Part shown: in pieces, positions 15,561 through 25,900 of the stretch
Numbering within the stretch: position 1 is the first letter of the stretch
How the letters are laid out: each line of letters opens with the position of its first letter
Source: Acidobacteriota bacterium
Lineage (GTDB): Bacteria; Acidobacteriota; Terriglobia; Bryobacterales; Bryobacteraceae
Length of the DNA: 64,000 nt
NCBI GenBank assembly: GCA_018268935.1
Contig: JAFDVS010000059.1
Coordinates: forward strand, 72,253-136,252
Direction: 5' to 3'
Notes under the pieces: generated by a model
What the model was told of the DNA's origin: nothing
Databases searched by the model: none
The model's input: only the letters and a program-made list of their open reading frames with translations
Position numbers and translations under genes: made by a program

Positions 15561-18160
15561 TCGAGGTACAAGAATTCGTTGGAGTTGAGGAGCACGCGGC
15601 AGAGGGATTCGAGGTTGCCCTTGAGGTGCTGCATCTCTTCCGGCGTTGGGTTGCGCTGGAGGACCAGGTTCATGGCTTTTTCCAATGTGCCGGCTCGCCT
15701 GGCTAAGTGGACCGCTTCTTCCTGCACGAGATAGCCGTTCATCATGGAGAGGGCTTGCAGGGGCGTGGTGGTGGCGCTGCGGCGATCACAGGATTCGCTG
15801 AAGACCGGGGCGTCGAAAGATGCCATTGAGGGCAGGGGGAGACTGCGGCGGTGGAAGATGTAGATGCTGCGGCGGAGCGCGTCTTCGGGCTTTTCGTTGG
15901 GCTCCCACATGAGACCGCCGCCACGGCCGTAACGGGCGAAGTCGGCGAGATCTTCGGGGAGCGGCGGGAAGATGCTGGGGCCGCCACGCTCGGTGTTGAG
16001 ACGGCCGCTGAGATAGAGAATGCTGTCGCGGATTTCTTCGGCTTCGAGACGGCGGCGGGGGAAACGCCAGAGGAGCTTGTTTTCGGCGTCGGTGACGTTG
16101 GATTGGTGCGCGGCGTTTTCTGAAGATTGGCGGTAAGCGGCGGAGGTCATCATGAGGCGGTGCATCGATTTGATGCTCCATTTGTCGTCGATGAAACGGT
16201 GCGCGAGCCAATCGAGGAGTTCGGGGTGAGTGGGGCGTTCGCCGTTGGCGCCGAAGTCGCTGGGAGTGGCGACGATGCCTTTGCCGAAGTGGAATTGCCA
16301 GATGCGGTTCACCATGACTCGGGCGGTGAGAGGATTGTCGGGGCTGGCAATCCATTTGGCGAGCGTAGTGCGCCAGCCGCGAGTGGGAAACTGGCGATAG
16401 CGATCCTGCTCGATGACGGCGGGCTCTGCTTTGCCTGCGATGGCGGTGAGGAAGCCAGCCTCGACGGGTTCGCCGGGCTGGCGGTAATCGCCACGAATGA
16501 GGAGGCGCGTGGGGGCGATCATGGGGCCGTTGGGCGGGCCGGGCACATTCTTCACGCTTAGCGCGTTGGTGGACCAGCGGCCGATGCGGCGGCGATAGAC
16601 TTCGAGTTTTTCGCTCAACTCGCGGTGTTTGTCGCGTTGATCGGCGGGGAAAATTTTGGAAGTGGTGCGGCCGAGTTCGCCGCGAACGTCTTCGGCGCGG
16701 AGCGTGTCAAAGCGTTCGGGGCGATTCTGGAGGCGAGGCATGAGAGCCACTTCGAGTTTTTCGAGAGGTTCTTTTTCTTCGGGGTCCTGGGTGCGATTGG
16801 CGTCTTCGAATAGTTCGGCGTGGAGATCACGCTCCTGTTTGTTGAACAGGGACTTGTCGCCGAGGCGCATGTCGAGGCGAAGATCTTCGCGAGTGAGTTT
16901 GTAGCCGGGCGCGGTGGCGAGCTTCTTGCGGGCGGCGATGAACTGTTTGAGGGCTTCGGCTTCGAATTTGTCGAGCTCGAGTTTTTCGGGGCCGTCTTTG
17001 AGGCGCGCTTGCAGTTCCTTGACGGTGGCTTCGGCCTTTTTGCGGAAGTCTGGATCTTTGAACGGCACGTCGACGTTTTCGACCTGGATGGCGTTGAAGA
17101 AGGCCTGCATGCGGTAGTAGTCCTTCTGCGGGATGGGGTCGTATTTGTGATCGTGGCAACGGGCGCAGCCGACGGAGAGGCCGAGGAAGACGGAGCCCAC
17201 GGTGGTGGTGATCTCACTCAGGTAGTTCTGGCGGACTTCGTCCGCGACGAGGTTGGAGCGATCCCAGGGCGCGAGGCGGAGGAAGCCGAGTGGGACGTGG
17301 CCCTGGACATCGGGGGCGTAGTTGTTACGGGTCTTGGAGTGTTCGTCGCCGCCGGCGAGTTGGAGATGGACGAAGCGATCGTAGGGGATGTCGTTGTTGA
17401 AGGCGCTGACGACCCAATCGCGGTAACGCCAGGCGTTGCCGATGGGGCCATCGCCTTCGAGGCCGCTGGTTTCGCCGTAGCGAACGAGATCGAGCCAGTG
17501 GCGGCCCCAGCGCTCGCCGTAGCGCGGGTCGGCGAGGAGGCGGTCGATGAGGTTTTCCCAGGCTTGGGGACTGGAATCGCTGAGGAATTGCTGCATCTCA
17601 TCGGGGGTGGGCGGCAGGCCGATGAGGTCGTAGAAGGCACGGCGGGCGAGGGTGCGGCGATCGGCTTCGGGGGCAGGGGCGAGTTTAACGGATTCGAGTT
17701 TGGCGAGGAGGAATTGGTCGATGGGGTTACGGGTCCACTGTTTGCTATTGACAGAGGGAACAGCGGGGCGGACGGGTTTTTCGAAGGGCCAACGCCAGAC
17801 GGGTTTTTGGGCTGCGGCTTCGGCGGGCATGGCGCGGACCCAGGCTTCGAGGTTATCGATGTCGGCTTTGGCCAAGTTGGAGCCGATGGGCATGCGCGGC
17901 TCTTTCTCGCCTTTGACCATGTGGAGGAGTGGGCTCAATTCGGGATGGCCGCCGACGACGGCTTTGCCGTGTTTCTTGCCACCGGCGATGACCTCGCGCA
18001 TGGATTCGACCGAGTAGTCGCTGGCCTTGTTCTTCCCCGCATGGCAGGCGGCGCAATGCTTCGCCAGAACGGGGGCGATGTCCTTATCGTATGAGGGGGC
18101 CGCGCCGGACAGAGTTACGGCGCAAGCGATCCAGGGAAGAACAAGACCGCGGAGTTGCAT
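15557..18160 (-). CDS. Secreted cytochrome c-like / DUF1549 / DUF1553 (PSD1) protein
   Basis: 867 residues with a signal peptide (LVLPWIACAVTLSGA). A planctomycete-type cytochrome c domain comes first, with the haem motif CAACH near residue 35 and Met/Pro residues in EPRMPIGSNL. DUF1549 follows (about 140-345; a second CARCH motif in GCARCHDHKYDPI), and DUF1553 makes up the C-terminal third (WRTTLAKWIASPDNPLTARV, MVNRIWQFHFGKGIV, RRRLEAEEIRDSILY). Such proteins are abundant in Planctomycetes, Verrucomicrobia and Acidobacteria and may act in periplasmic carbohydrate breakdown, but no reaction is established. The usual DUF1501 partner is absent; a TIM-barrel isomerase gene lies 20 bases upstream on the same strand. 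Confidence 0.9.
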   Translation of the reverse strand: MQLRGLVLPWIACAVTLSGAAPSYDKDIAPVLAKHCAACHAGKNKASDYSVESMREVIAGGKKHGKAVVGGHPELSPLLHMVKGEKEPRMPIGSNLAKADIDNLEAWVRAMPAEAAAQKPVWRWPFEKPVRPAVPSVNSKQWTRNPIDQFLLAKLESVKLAPAPEADRRTLARRAFYDLIGLPPTPDEMQQFLSDSSPQAWENLIDRLLADPRYGERWGRHWLDLVRYGETSGLEGDGPIGNAWRYRDWVVSAFNNDIPYDRFVHLQLAGGDEHSKTRNNYAPDVQGHVPLGFLRLAPWDRSNLVADEVRQNYLSEITTTVGSVFLGLSVGCARCHDHKYDPIPQKDYYRMQAFFNAIQVENVDVPFKDPDFRKKAEATVKELQARLKDGPEKLELDKFEAEALKQFIAARKKLATAPGYKLTREDLRLDMRLGDKSLFNKQERDLHAELFEDANRTQDPEEKEPLEKLEVALMPRLQNRPERFDTLRAEDVRGELGRTTSKIFPADQRDKHRELSEKLEVYRRRIGRWSTNALSVKNVPGPPNGPMIAPTRLLIRGDYRQPGEPVEAGFLTAIAGKAEPAVIEQDRYRQFPTRGWRTTLAKWIASPDNPLTARVMVNRIWQFHFGKGIVATPSDFGANGERPTHPELLDWLAHRFIDDKWSIKSMHRLMMTSAAYRQSSENAAHQSNVTDAENKLLWRFPRRRLEAEEIRDSILYLSGRLNTERGGPSIFPPLPEDLADFARYGRGGGLMWEPNEKPEDALRRSIYIFHRRSLPLPSMASFDAPVFSESCDRRSATTTPLQALSMMNGYLVQEEAVHLARRAGTLEKAMNLVLQRNPTPEEMQHLKGNLESLCRVLLNSNEFLYLD

Positions 18161-18180
18161 GGTGGGTTGGGCTCCTGTGT

Positions 18181-19014
18181 TTAGCCGCGCATACCGGCGA
18201 GCACGCCACGCATGTAGGCGAAGGATCGCAGCATGCCGGGGACGGGGTTATCTCCGTCGATTTCGTATTCGAGCATGACGCCGCCCGAGTAATTCATTTT
18301 CTTCAGTTGTTTGAAGATGGCGACGACGGGCATGGCTCCTTCGCCGACGATGCACTGGCTCTCTTTGGCTTTGAGGTCGCGAAGATCTTTGATGTGCATG
18401 TCGAGGAGGCGGGGGCCAGCTTCGGCGATGGATTCGACGACATCGACGCCGGTGCGGGCGGTGTGGCCGACGTCAATGCAGAGGCCCATCAGCGGGTTCA
18501 TGTTCTTAACGAGTTTGAGGACGGATTGGGGGGTGGGGAAGTGTTTGTCTTCGGGGCCGTGGTTGTGGATGGCGACTTTGATGTTGAACTCGATGGCGGC
18601 CTTTTCGACGAGGGGGAGAGTTTCGGCGCTGGGGGCGGCGACGATGAGGGGCATGCCGGCGTTCTTGGCGTACTGGAAGTAGCTGCGGATATCGGCGGCG
18701 TCGTTCTTGGTGAGGCCGATGGTGCCACCGCCGAGGATTTGCAGGCCGGCTTTGGCGAAGTCGGCTTTGGCCTTGGCCATTTCTTCGGGCGTGCTGCGAT
18801 AGGAGAGGTGGAACTCTTTGATGTTGATGTACGGTGTGCCGATCTGCTTCACCGATTTGATGGCCAGGGAGCGGTTGAATTCGCGCAGGGAGTAGCTGGC
18901 GACTCCGAGTTTGAAGGTGTCGCCGTTGGCGTTGGCAGCGGCGGCCGGGGCCATGGCGGGAGCGGCTAACGCGGCTCCGGTAAGGGAAACGAAACTGCGG
19001 CGGGTATGCGGCAT
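18181..19014 (-). CDS. Tat-exported sugar phosphate isomerase/epimerase-like TIM-barrel protein
   Basis: About 277 residues. The N-terminus has a twin-arginine signal (TRRSFVSLTGAALAAPAMA). The body is an AP-endonuclease-2-like TIM barrel: LGVASYSLREF, YINIKEFHLSY, VAIHNHGPED, MGLCIDVGHTARTG, RLLDMHIKDL and GGVMLEYEIDG hold metal-binding His, Glu and Asp at the positions expected for xylose-isomerase-like enzymes. The substrate is unknown. I use ATG 19014, giving MPHTRRSF; the frame is open to 19080 but the extra residues are unlike a Tat n-region. An AATAGT box seven bases before this ATG suggests a nearly leaderless message. Probably co-transcribed with the cytochrome/PSD1 gene. Confidence 0.82.
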   Translation of the reverse strand: MPHTRRSFVSLTGAALAAPAMAPAAAANANGDTFKLGVASYSLREFNRSLAIKSVKQIGTPYINIKEFHLSYRSTPEEMAKAKADFAKAGLQILGGGTIGLTKNDAADIRSYFQYAKNAGMPLIVAAPSAETLPLVEKAAIEFNIKVAIHNHGPEDKHFPTPQSVLKLVKNMNPLMGLCIDVGHTARTGVDVVESIAEAGPRLLDMHIKDLRDLKAKESQCIVGEGAMPVVAIFKQLKKMNYSGGVMLEYEIDGDNPVPGMLRSFAYMRGVLAGMRG

Positions 19015-19091
19015 AACGGGCACTATTTTCTCATATGGGGAGAAGGTGGTGGGATTGACGGTGGCGCCGGGTTGCATCATTCTATGGGGTT

Positions 19092-20084
19092 ATGGGCTAT
19101 CGGGTGGCGGTAGTGTGGCTGGTGGCGATGGGTGTGTTTGGACAGGAGACGAAGGCGCCGCAGTTGAAGCGGAAAGTGGAGCCGCAGTATACGCAAGAGG
19201 CACGAGAGAACGGCGTGCAGGGATCGGTGCTGTTTCGTTTCGTGGTAGGGGCGAATGGGAAGGTCACGGAGATCGAACTGATCAGCCCGTTGGGGTACGG
19301 GTTAGACGAACAAGCGAAGAAGGCGCTGGAGCAGTGGGAGTTTGAGCCGGGACGTAAGGATGGAATGGCGGTGGAAGTGGATGCGACGGTGGAAGTGAAC
19401 TTCCGATTGATGGGGCGCGCGTATGACGCGGCTTCGGAACGAAGGCGCAGTGACTTTAACGCTGCCTGGGCGACAATGCAAAAGGACGACAGCAAGCCGG
19501 AGATGCGGGTGACCGCGCAGAAAAAGATAGAGGAATTGAGCCAGCAGAAGTACGCACCGGCGATGTATGTGGTGGGTATGTGGAGAGTGGCGGGAGAGAA
19601 TGGACCTAAAGACGAGGCCGGAGGGCTCGAATTGATTCAGCGCGCGGGGCAGAAACAGTATGGTCCGGCAGCGTATCAGATCGCCTTACGGCGGATGAGG
19701 GGGGCTGGGCTTCCCCAGGACAGGACAAAAGGGTTGGAGGAGATGGAGAGGGCTGCGATGCTGGGGAGCGTGCAGGCGCAGTTTTATCTGGCGGGGCTGT
19801 ATGAATTGGGCACGGCTGCGGCGCGGGATTTGGCACTGGCACAGCGGTATTACCGGATGTGCGCGGGCCAGGGTGTCGGGCGATGCCAGCACAAATTGGG
19901 GACGCTCATGCTGGGCAACGAAGACCGGAGAGAGCATTTGCGGTTGCAGGCGATTGCGTGGCTGGAACTGGCGGCGGAGCAGGAAAGCGCCGCGGCGGAG
20001 CTTGCGCGCAAGGAAGCCGCGGGGTTGAGCGAGAAACAAATTGCGGCGGTGAAGCGATTAAAAGGTCAGTTGGTGCGAAAGTAA
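19092..20084 (+). CDS. TonB C-terminal domain protein with Sel1-like repeats
   Basis: 330 residues with a signal peptide (VAVVWLVAMGVFGQ). Residues about 22-105 are a TonB C-terminal (energy-transducing) domain: KVEPQYTQEARENGVQGSVL, VVGANGKVTEIEL, KKALEQWEFEPGRKDG. After a linker, residues about 150-310 are Sel1/TPR-like repeats (YGPAAYQIALRRMRGAG, QAQFYLAGLYELGTAAARDL, RYYRMCAGQGVGRCQHKLG). There is no N-terminal TM anchor plus Pro-rich spacer as in classical TonB, so it is more likely a periplasmic protein borrowing the domain. It is divergent from the Tat-exported isomerase. Confidence 0.82.
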   Translation: MGYRVAVVWLVAMGVFGQETKAPQLKRKVEPQYTQEARENGVQGSVLFRFVVGANGKVTEIELISPLGYGLDEQAKKALEQWEFEPGRKDGMAVEVDATVEVNFRLMGRAYDAASERRRSDFNAAWATMQKDDSKPEMRVTAQKKIEELSQQKYAPAMYVVGMWRVAGENGPKDEAGGLELIQRAGQKQYGPAAYQIALRRMRGAGLPQDRTKGLEEMERAAMLGSVQAQFYLAGLYELGTAAARDLALAQRYYRMCAGQGVGRCQHKLGTLMLGNEDRREHLRLQAIAWLELAAEQESAAAELARKEAAGLSEKQIAAVKRLKGQLVRK

Positions 20085-20115
20085 ACGGCTCGCTGCCGGG
20101 GGCGAGGGAAACTAA

Positions 20116-20121
20116 TACACT
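20116..20121 (+). promoter_or_regulatory. -10-like box (TACACT) upstream of the ABC exporter
   Basis: TACACT eight bases before ATG 20130; an AGGGGA lies between. No -35 seen. Confidence 0.35.
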
Positions 20122-20129
20122 GTAGGGGA

Positions 20130-20861
20130 ATGACGAACGGGGTCAGGTTAGCCTGTGCCGAACTGAAGAAGCAGTTCGGCGCGGTGAAGGCGGTGGACGA
20201 GATTAGCTTCGACGTTCATGCCGGCGAGATTGTGGGATTACTGGGGCCGAATGGCGCCGGAAAGACTACGGTGCTGCGGATGCTGGCAGGGATATTGACG
20301 CCGGATGCGGGTGAAGTGCGGGTGTGCGGATACGATATGCAGGCGTCGCCGCTGGAGGCGAAGCGGCGGATCGGATTTCTTTCCGGGGACACGCAGCTTT
20401 ATATGCGGCTGACACCGCGGGAAGTGCTGCTGTACTTCGGCGAATTGTTCGAATTGGCGGAAGGGGAACGGAAGCAACGGGCGGAGGAGTTGATTCGCTT
20501 GTTGGATATGACGAGCTTCGCGGACCGGCCTTGCGAGACGTTGTCGGCGGGGCAGAAGCAGAGGGCGAATATTGCGCGGGCGTTTCTGCACGATCCGGAG
20601 ATTCTGATATTGGACGAGCCGACGACGGCGCTGGATATTCTGAGCGGGAAGTTCATTGTGGATGCGATCCGCAGCCAGCGCGACAACGGGAAAGCGGTGT
20701 TGTTTTCAACGCACATCATGAGTGAAGCGGAGTATTTGTGCGACCGGATTGTGATGATTCACGAGGGGCGGAAAGCGGAAGAGGGAACGCAGGCGGAGAT
20801 CATCGGGCGGAGCGGAGCGCATAATCTGACCGATGCATTTTTGCGGGCGATTGGAGAGTGA
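20130..20861 (+). CDS. ABC transporter ATP-binding protein (NatA-like)
   Basis: 243 residues, a complete nucleotide-binding domain: Walker A GPNGAGKTT, signature LSAGQKQRANIARA, Walker B ILILDEPTTALD, H-loop FSTHIMSEAEYLCDR. It resembles NatA and other ABC-2 export ATPases. The gene ends five bases before the permease gene, so the two form an exporter whose substrate (Na+, a peptide, an antibiotic) cannot be told from sequence. Confidence 0.9.
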   Translation: MTNGVRLACAELKKQFGAVKAVDEISFDVHAGEIVGLLGPNGAGKTTVLRMLAGILTPDAGEVRVCGYDMQASPLEAKRRIGFLSGDTQLYMRLTPREVLLYFGELFELAEGERKQRAEELIRLLDMTSFADRPCETLSAGQKQRANIARAFLHDPEILILDEPTTALDILSGKFIVDAIRSQRDNGKAVLFSTHIMSEAEYLCDRIVMIHEGRKAEEGTQAEIIGRSGAHNLTDAFLRAIGE

Positions 20862-20865
20862 GCAC

Positions 20866-22956
20866 ATGCGGCGCAGCATTGTTCGGGCCATCTATCTGAA
20901 AGAATTGCGGGAGACGCTACGGGACCGGCGGACGATTACGTTCATGCTGGTGCTGCCGCTGCTGTTGTATCCGATGCTGATTATCGGCATGTCGCGGTTC
21001 CAGCAGAATCTGGAGAAGGAGAGCGCGCAGCGGACGGCGAAGGTGCTGTTGTGGGGAGAGCCGGCGCCGGGTTTGCTCGAGTTGCTGCGGTCGCGCAATT
21101 TCGATGTGGCGGTGAATCAGTACTTGCCGGGAGGGCTCGGGGAGCGGCTGCGGATGGGGGAGTTTTCGCAGTTTGAGCCGTATCCCGATGCGGAGGATCC
21201 GGACGCCGACAAGAAGATGGAAGAGTTACGGGATAAGGCTTCGAATCATCCGCTGGCGGTGGCGGCGCGGCCGTTGGTGCTGGACCGGAAGACGGACGCG
21301 GTGCTGGTGCTGTTGCCGGGAGGGGCGAAGGACGGCAAACAGGAAGTGATGATTTTGTTTGATTCTGTGCGGCAGGATTCGCGCCGGGTGCGCGGGCGGT
21401 TGGGGACCGCGCTGGATGAGTATCGCAAGCAACTGCTGCGGGCGCGCGAGGAGAGTAGTGGGTTGGAGAAGGGGTTCACGGCGGGGTTGGGCATGGAGTC
21501 GCGGGACGTGGCTCCGAAGTTGCGGCGGTCGGGATTCAGTGTGAGCATCACACTGCCGTTTGTGCTGCTGGCGATCTCGGCGACGGCGGGATTCTATCGG
21601 GCGGTGGAGACGACGGCTGGGGAAAAGGAGCGCAATACGATGCAGACGCTGTTGTGCGCTCCGGTGCGGCCGCTGGAGATTGTGGTGGGGAAATTCGCGG
21701 CGATTGCGACGATTACGTTAATTGCGGCGGCGGCGAACATTACGAGCCTGGGATTGACGTTCAACAATGTATCGCGGCAAATGAGCCAGGGATCGTCGTT
21801 GGGACCGTCGCAGTATGTGCTGGTGTTTGTGGTGCTGGTGCCGGTGACGTTTTTGACCTCGGCGTTGTTTCTGGCGATTGGGGTGTTTGCGAAGGATTTC
21901 CGGGACGGGCAGAATCTGGCGACTCCGGTGATGATGTTGACGATGATGCCGGCGGCGGTGACGATGTTGCCGGGGGTGGAAGCGAACATGTACACGGTTT
22001 TTCTGCCTTGCGTGAATGTAGCGCTGTTGATCAAGGCGTTGCTGGTGGGGGAGGCGCAGCCGGACTTCATATTTTTGACGCTGGTGTCGTCGGCGGCGTA
22101 TGCGACGCTGGCGCTATTGTTTGCAGCGCGCGTGTTTGAGCGGGAGAATCTGTTGACCGGTGGGAAGGACACGTTCCGGGGACTTTTCGGGTTTGGGGAC
22201 AAGCGGCGCGAGGTGACTCCGTCGATGGCGTTCGCGATGTTTTGCGGGGTGCTGGTGCTGTTGTTTTATGGGAGCACGGTGCCGAAGATCGACATACGGT
22301 TTTTGCTGGTGGTGACGCAGTATGGGATGATTCTGGCGCCAGTGGTGCTGGCTGTTTTGGCGATGAAGCTTCCGGTGAAGGAGACGTTGTCGCTACGATG
22401 GCCGGGATGGCGGCCGATGGTGGCTGGGGTACTGGTGGGATTGAGCGCGGGGAGTGCGGCGAGTTTGACGCTGCGGCTGCTGCCTCCGCCGGAGTCGCTG
22501 GCGAAGAGCTTGCAGAAGGTGATGATGCTGGATCGGGTGGATATTCCGATTGCGTGGATTCTGTTTGCGGTGTCGATTTCGCCTGGGATTTGCGAGGAGT
22601 TGCTGTTTCGCGGGTTCATGCAGGGAGCGTTCCGGAAGTTGGGGATGTGGGCATCGATCGGGCTGAGCGCGTTCTTGTTTGCAGTGGCCCATGCGTCGAT
22701 TTACCGGATGATGCCGGTGTTGCTGCTGGGGCTGGCGATCGGGTGGTTATTCTGGCACAGCAAGAGTGTGCTGCCTGGGATGGTGGCGCACGCGTTGAAT
22801 AATGGGCTGGCGGTGGCAGTGATTAGTGTGCCGGCGATACGGGATTACTTTGTGAAGAACAAGCTGCAGTTTTTGCCGCTGGAGTGGTCGCTGGCTGGGC
22901 TGGTGGTTTGTGGGGTTGGGTTGTGGTTAGTGGTTTCCAGGAACGAATCGGCCTAA
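20866..22956 (+). CDS. ABC-2 permease fused to a CPBP (Abi/Rce1-type) intramembrane protease
   Basis: About 696 residues. N-terminal half: NatB-like ABC-2 permease with a first helix (FMLVLPLLLYPMLIIGM), a large extracytoplasmic loop (about 40-220) and a block of helices (about 225-430). C-terminal ~200 residues: CPBP glutamic protease family, with CEELLFRGFMQGAF (EExxxR), FLFAVAHASIYRM (His) and GMVAHALNNG (His/Asn). This fusion is known in annotated genomes as ABC permease/CPBP protease. The ATG at 20866 has GGAG about nine bases upstream; the frame opens at 20833 inside the ATPase gene. Pairs with the ATPase just upstream. Confidence 0.88.
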   Translation: MRRSIVRAIYLKELRETLRDRRTITFMLVLPLLLYPMLIIGMSRFQQNLEKESAQRTAKVLLWGEPAPGLLELLRSRNFDVAVNQYLPGGLGERLRMGEFSQFEPYPDAEDPDADKKMEELRDKASNHPLAVAARPLVLDRKTDAVLVLLPGGAKDGKQEVMILFDSVRQDSRRVRGRLGTALDEYRKQLLRAREESSGLEKGFTAGLGMESRDVAPKLRRSGFSVSITLPFVLLAISATAGFYRAVETTAGEKERNTMQTLLCAPVRPLEIVVGKFAAIATITLIAAAANITSLGLTFNNVSRQMSQGSSLGPSQYVLVFVVLVPVTFLTSALFLAIGVFAKDFRDGQNLATPVMMLTMMPAAVTMLPGVEANMYTVFLPCVNVALLIKALLVGEAQPDFIFLTLVSSAAYATLALLFAARVFERENLLTGGKDTFRGLFGFGDKRREVTPSMAFAMFCGVLVLLFYGSTVPKIDIRFLLVVTQYGMILAPVVLAVLAMKLPVKETLSLRWPGWRPMVAGVLVGLSAGSAASLTLRLLPPPESLAKSLQKVMMLDRVDIPIAWILFAVSISPGICEELLFRGFMQGAFRKLGMWASIGLSAFLFAVAHASIYRMMPVLLLGLAIGWLFWHSKSVLPGMVAHALNNGLAVAVISVPAIRDYFVKNKLQFLPLEWSLAGLVVCGVGLWLVVSRNESA

Positions 22957-22981
22957 CCAAATTTTCTGTTGAGGGGCACGG

Positions 22982-25900
22982 ATGCTGAGAGTCATTTCGC
23001 TAGGTATTGCGCTGGCTATGATTGCCGGCGCGCAGAATGCGACGATTTCCGGGATAGTCTCGGATTCGTCGGGGGCCGTGGTTGCAGAGGTAGCGGTGCA
23101 TGCGGTGAACACCGCCACGGGAGAACGGACTTCGGCCGCATCGAGCGCGGATGGGAACTATGTGCTGCCGCTGCTGAAGCCGGGCAGTTACCGGGTGGAA
23201 GCGGAGAAGACGGGATTCAAACGTTATCAGGCTACTGGCATTGTGTTGGAGACAGGGACACCGGCGCGGTTGGATATCGCCTTGGAGGTGGGGGCGGTGG
23301 CGGAGAGCGTGACGGTGGAGGCGTCGGCGCCGCTGCTGCAATCGGAGACGGCGGCGGTGGGCGCGGTGATTGAGAACCGGACGATTGCGAACATGCCGCT
23401 GATTGACCGGCGGGCGGCGCAGTTGGTGCGATTGACGGGCTTTGTGACGGGGAACGGATCGGCGGGCCAATTTGCGATTGCGGGCGGGCGGGGAAACAAT
23501 GCGATGTGGATGATGGACGGGGGCAACGCGCAGAATATCGGATTGGGGACTCAGACGCTGAATGTGGATCCGCCAGTGGAGGCGCTGCAGGAGTTCAACG
23601 TGGCGGTGTCGAACTATGCGGCGGAGTTGGGGCGTACGGGCGGCGGGGTGATCCAGATGACGACGAAGTCGGGGACGAATGAGTTTCACGGGTCGGCGTA
23701 TGAGTACGTGCGGAACGATTCGTTTGACGCGCGGAGTTTCTTTTCGACGGATAAGACGGTGCTGCGGTACAACCTGTTTGGGGCGAGCCTTGGGGGGCCG
23801 ATCAAAAAGAACAAGACGATGTTCTTTTACAACTTTGAAGGGAAGCGGAGCACGGAAGAGGCGCCGCTGTATCAGAACGTGCCGACGGCGGCGGAGGTGA
23901 AGGGGGATTTTTCACAGAACCGGACCGTGGTGCGGGATCCTGCGGCGGCGAACCGTCCGCCGTTTCCGAACAACGTGATTCCGGCGTCGCGCCTGGACCC
24001 GATTGGGGCGCAACTGGCGGCTTTGTATCCTGTGCCCAATGTGGAGGGGCGGGCGTCAGGGAGCCAGAATTTCTATGCGGCGCAGCGGACTCTGACGCCG
24101 ATTAACACGCACATCACGCGAGTGGATCACAATTTTTCGGAATCGAACCGGGTGTACGGACGGTTTCTGGCGAATCTGAATTCGAATACAGTGGAGCCGA
24201 TTTATCCGGTGCGAGGGGCGGATAACGTGGGGCGCTTTCAGCCACAGTCCTACTACAATGCGACGGGGACGTGGTTCCACAATTTCACACCGACGTTGAT
24301 CAATGAGGTGCGCGGGACGTTTGACCGGCGGACGAACATCAATGCGCGGGCGGGCGTGGGAACGGGGTTTGCGGGGAAGTTGGGGATTCCGGGCGTGGAT
24401 CCGACGGATTTTCCGCGTGTGGCCGTGACAGGCTATGCGGCATTGGGGCAGGCGGCGTACCGGCAACAGTTGCCGATCTATGGGACGCAGATGGTGAACC
24501 ATCTGACGAACATTCGGGGCAAGCACACGATCAAGGCGGGGGTTGAGTACCGGTTTTCGCAGAACGACGACATCAATAAGCCATCGGCGGGCGGGCTGTT
24601 CACGTTCAACAACACGGCGACGGGGAACGGGATTGCGGCATTGCTGCTGGGTTGGGTGCAACGCGGGCAGCGGCAGGAGACACTGCTGTTGCGGACGCGG
24701 TCTGACACGTACGGCGCGTTTCTCCAGGACGATTGGAAGGTGACGCCGAAGCTGACATTGAACATCGGGCTGCGGTGGGATCTGGATCAGCCACGATGGG
24801 AGAAGACGGACAACCGGCAGAATTCGTTTGACCGGGCGGCGATCAACCCGGTGTCGGGGACGCCGGGGATTGTGACTTTCTCCGGGCGGAACGGGTTATC
24901 GAAGTACGCCAACAACTGGGATCCGAACAATTTTGGGCCGCGGCTGGGCTTTGCCTACCGGGTGTCGGATTCGTGGGTGATACGCGGCGGCGGAGCGATT
25001 GTGTTCAACGGACAGTACGACCAGGCGACTCCGACGATTGCGAGCCTGGGGTTCAATCTGTCGGCGGACATCATCTCGCCGGATAACGGTTTGACGCCGG
25101 CGATGAATCTGCGGACGGGTTTGCCCGCACTGGTGATTCCCACGGACAAGGATCTTACGCCGGGTTTTGGGGCGGTGCGATTTGGCGCATCGCCGACGAA
25201 CAGTGTGGAGTTTATCGAACCGGGCGGGCGGCGGATCGGGTATCTGGAGACATTCAACTTTAATATTGAGCGAAAGCTGTCGCAGAACGTGTTGTTGGAA
25301 GTGGGATATCTGTCGACGCTGGGGCACAAACTGGCGGTAACCGGAGCGATGACCATCAACCAGGTGCCGGTGAACCAGATGGCAGCGGGGAATGCGCAGA
25401 TCCGGCGTCCGTTTCCGCAGTTCAGCGATGTGACGGTGCAGGCGGCGACGCTGGGCAACTCGAATTATCACGGGCTGAACGTGAAGCTGGAGAAAAGGGC
25501 GTCTCACGGGTTGCATTTCCAGACGAACTACACGTTCTCGCGGATGATTGATGACGTGGAGTCGCGCAATGAGCCGGGCGGGTCACAGGGCAACGGCTTT
25601 TCGAATTTCTATGACCGTACGCAGGACCGGGGGTTGTCGGGGTGGAGCGTGAAGCACCGGTGGGTGTTCAGTTCGGTGTGGCAGGTGCCGGTGGGCAAGG
25701 GGAAGACGGTGGATGCGGGCAATGCCATATTGAACGGGATCGTGGGCGGGTGGTCGGCGGGGTATATCGCGGAGATGCGGTCCGGGTTGCCGTACGGGGT
25801 GATTGAGCAAGTGAACACGACGAACAGCTTCTCGTCGTCGCAGCGGCCGAATATCGTTGGGGATCCGCGGTTGCCATCGGACCGTCCGAAGGGGCAGATT

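Noticed and set aside
16820..18094. Plus-strand open frame of 424 codons opposite the cytochrome/PSD1 gene
   Set aside because: Composition-driven shadow without motifs; the minus strand has two haem sites and DUF1549/DUF1553.
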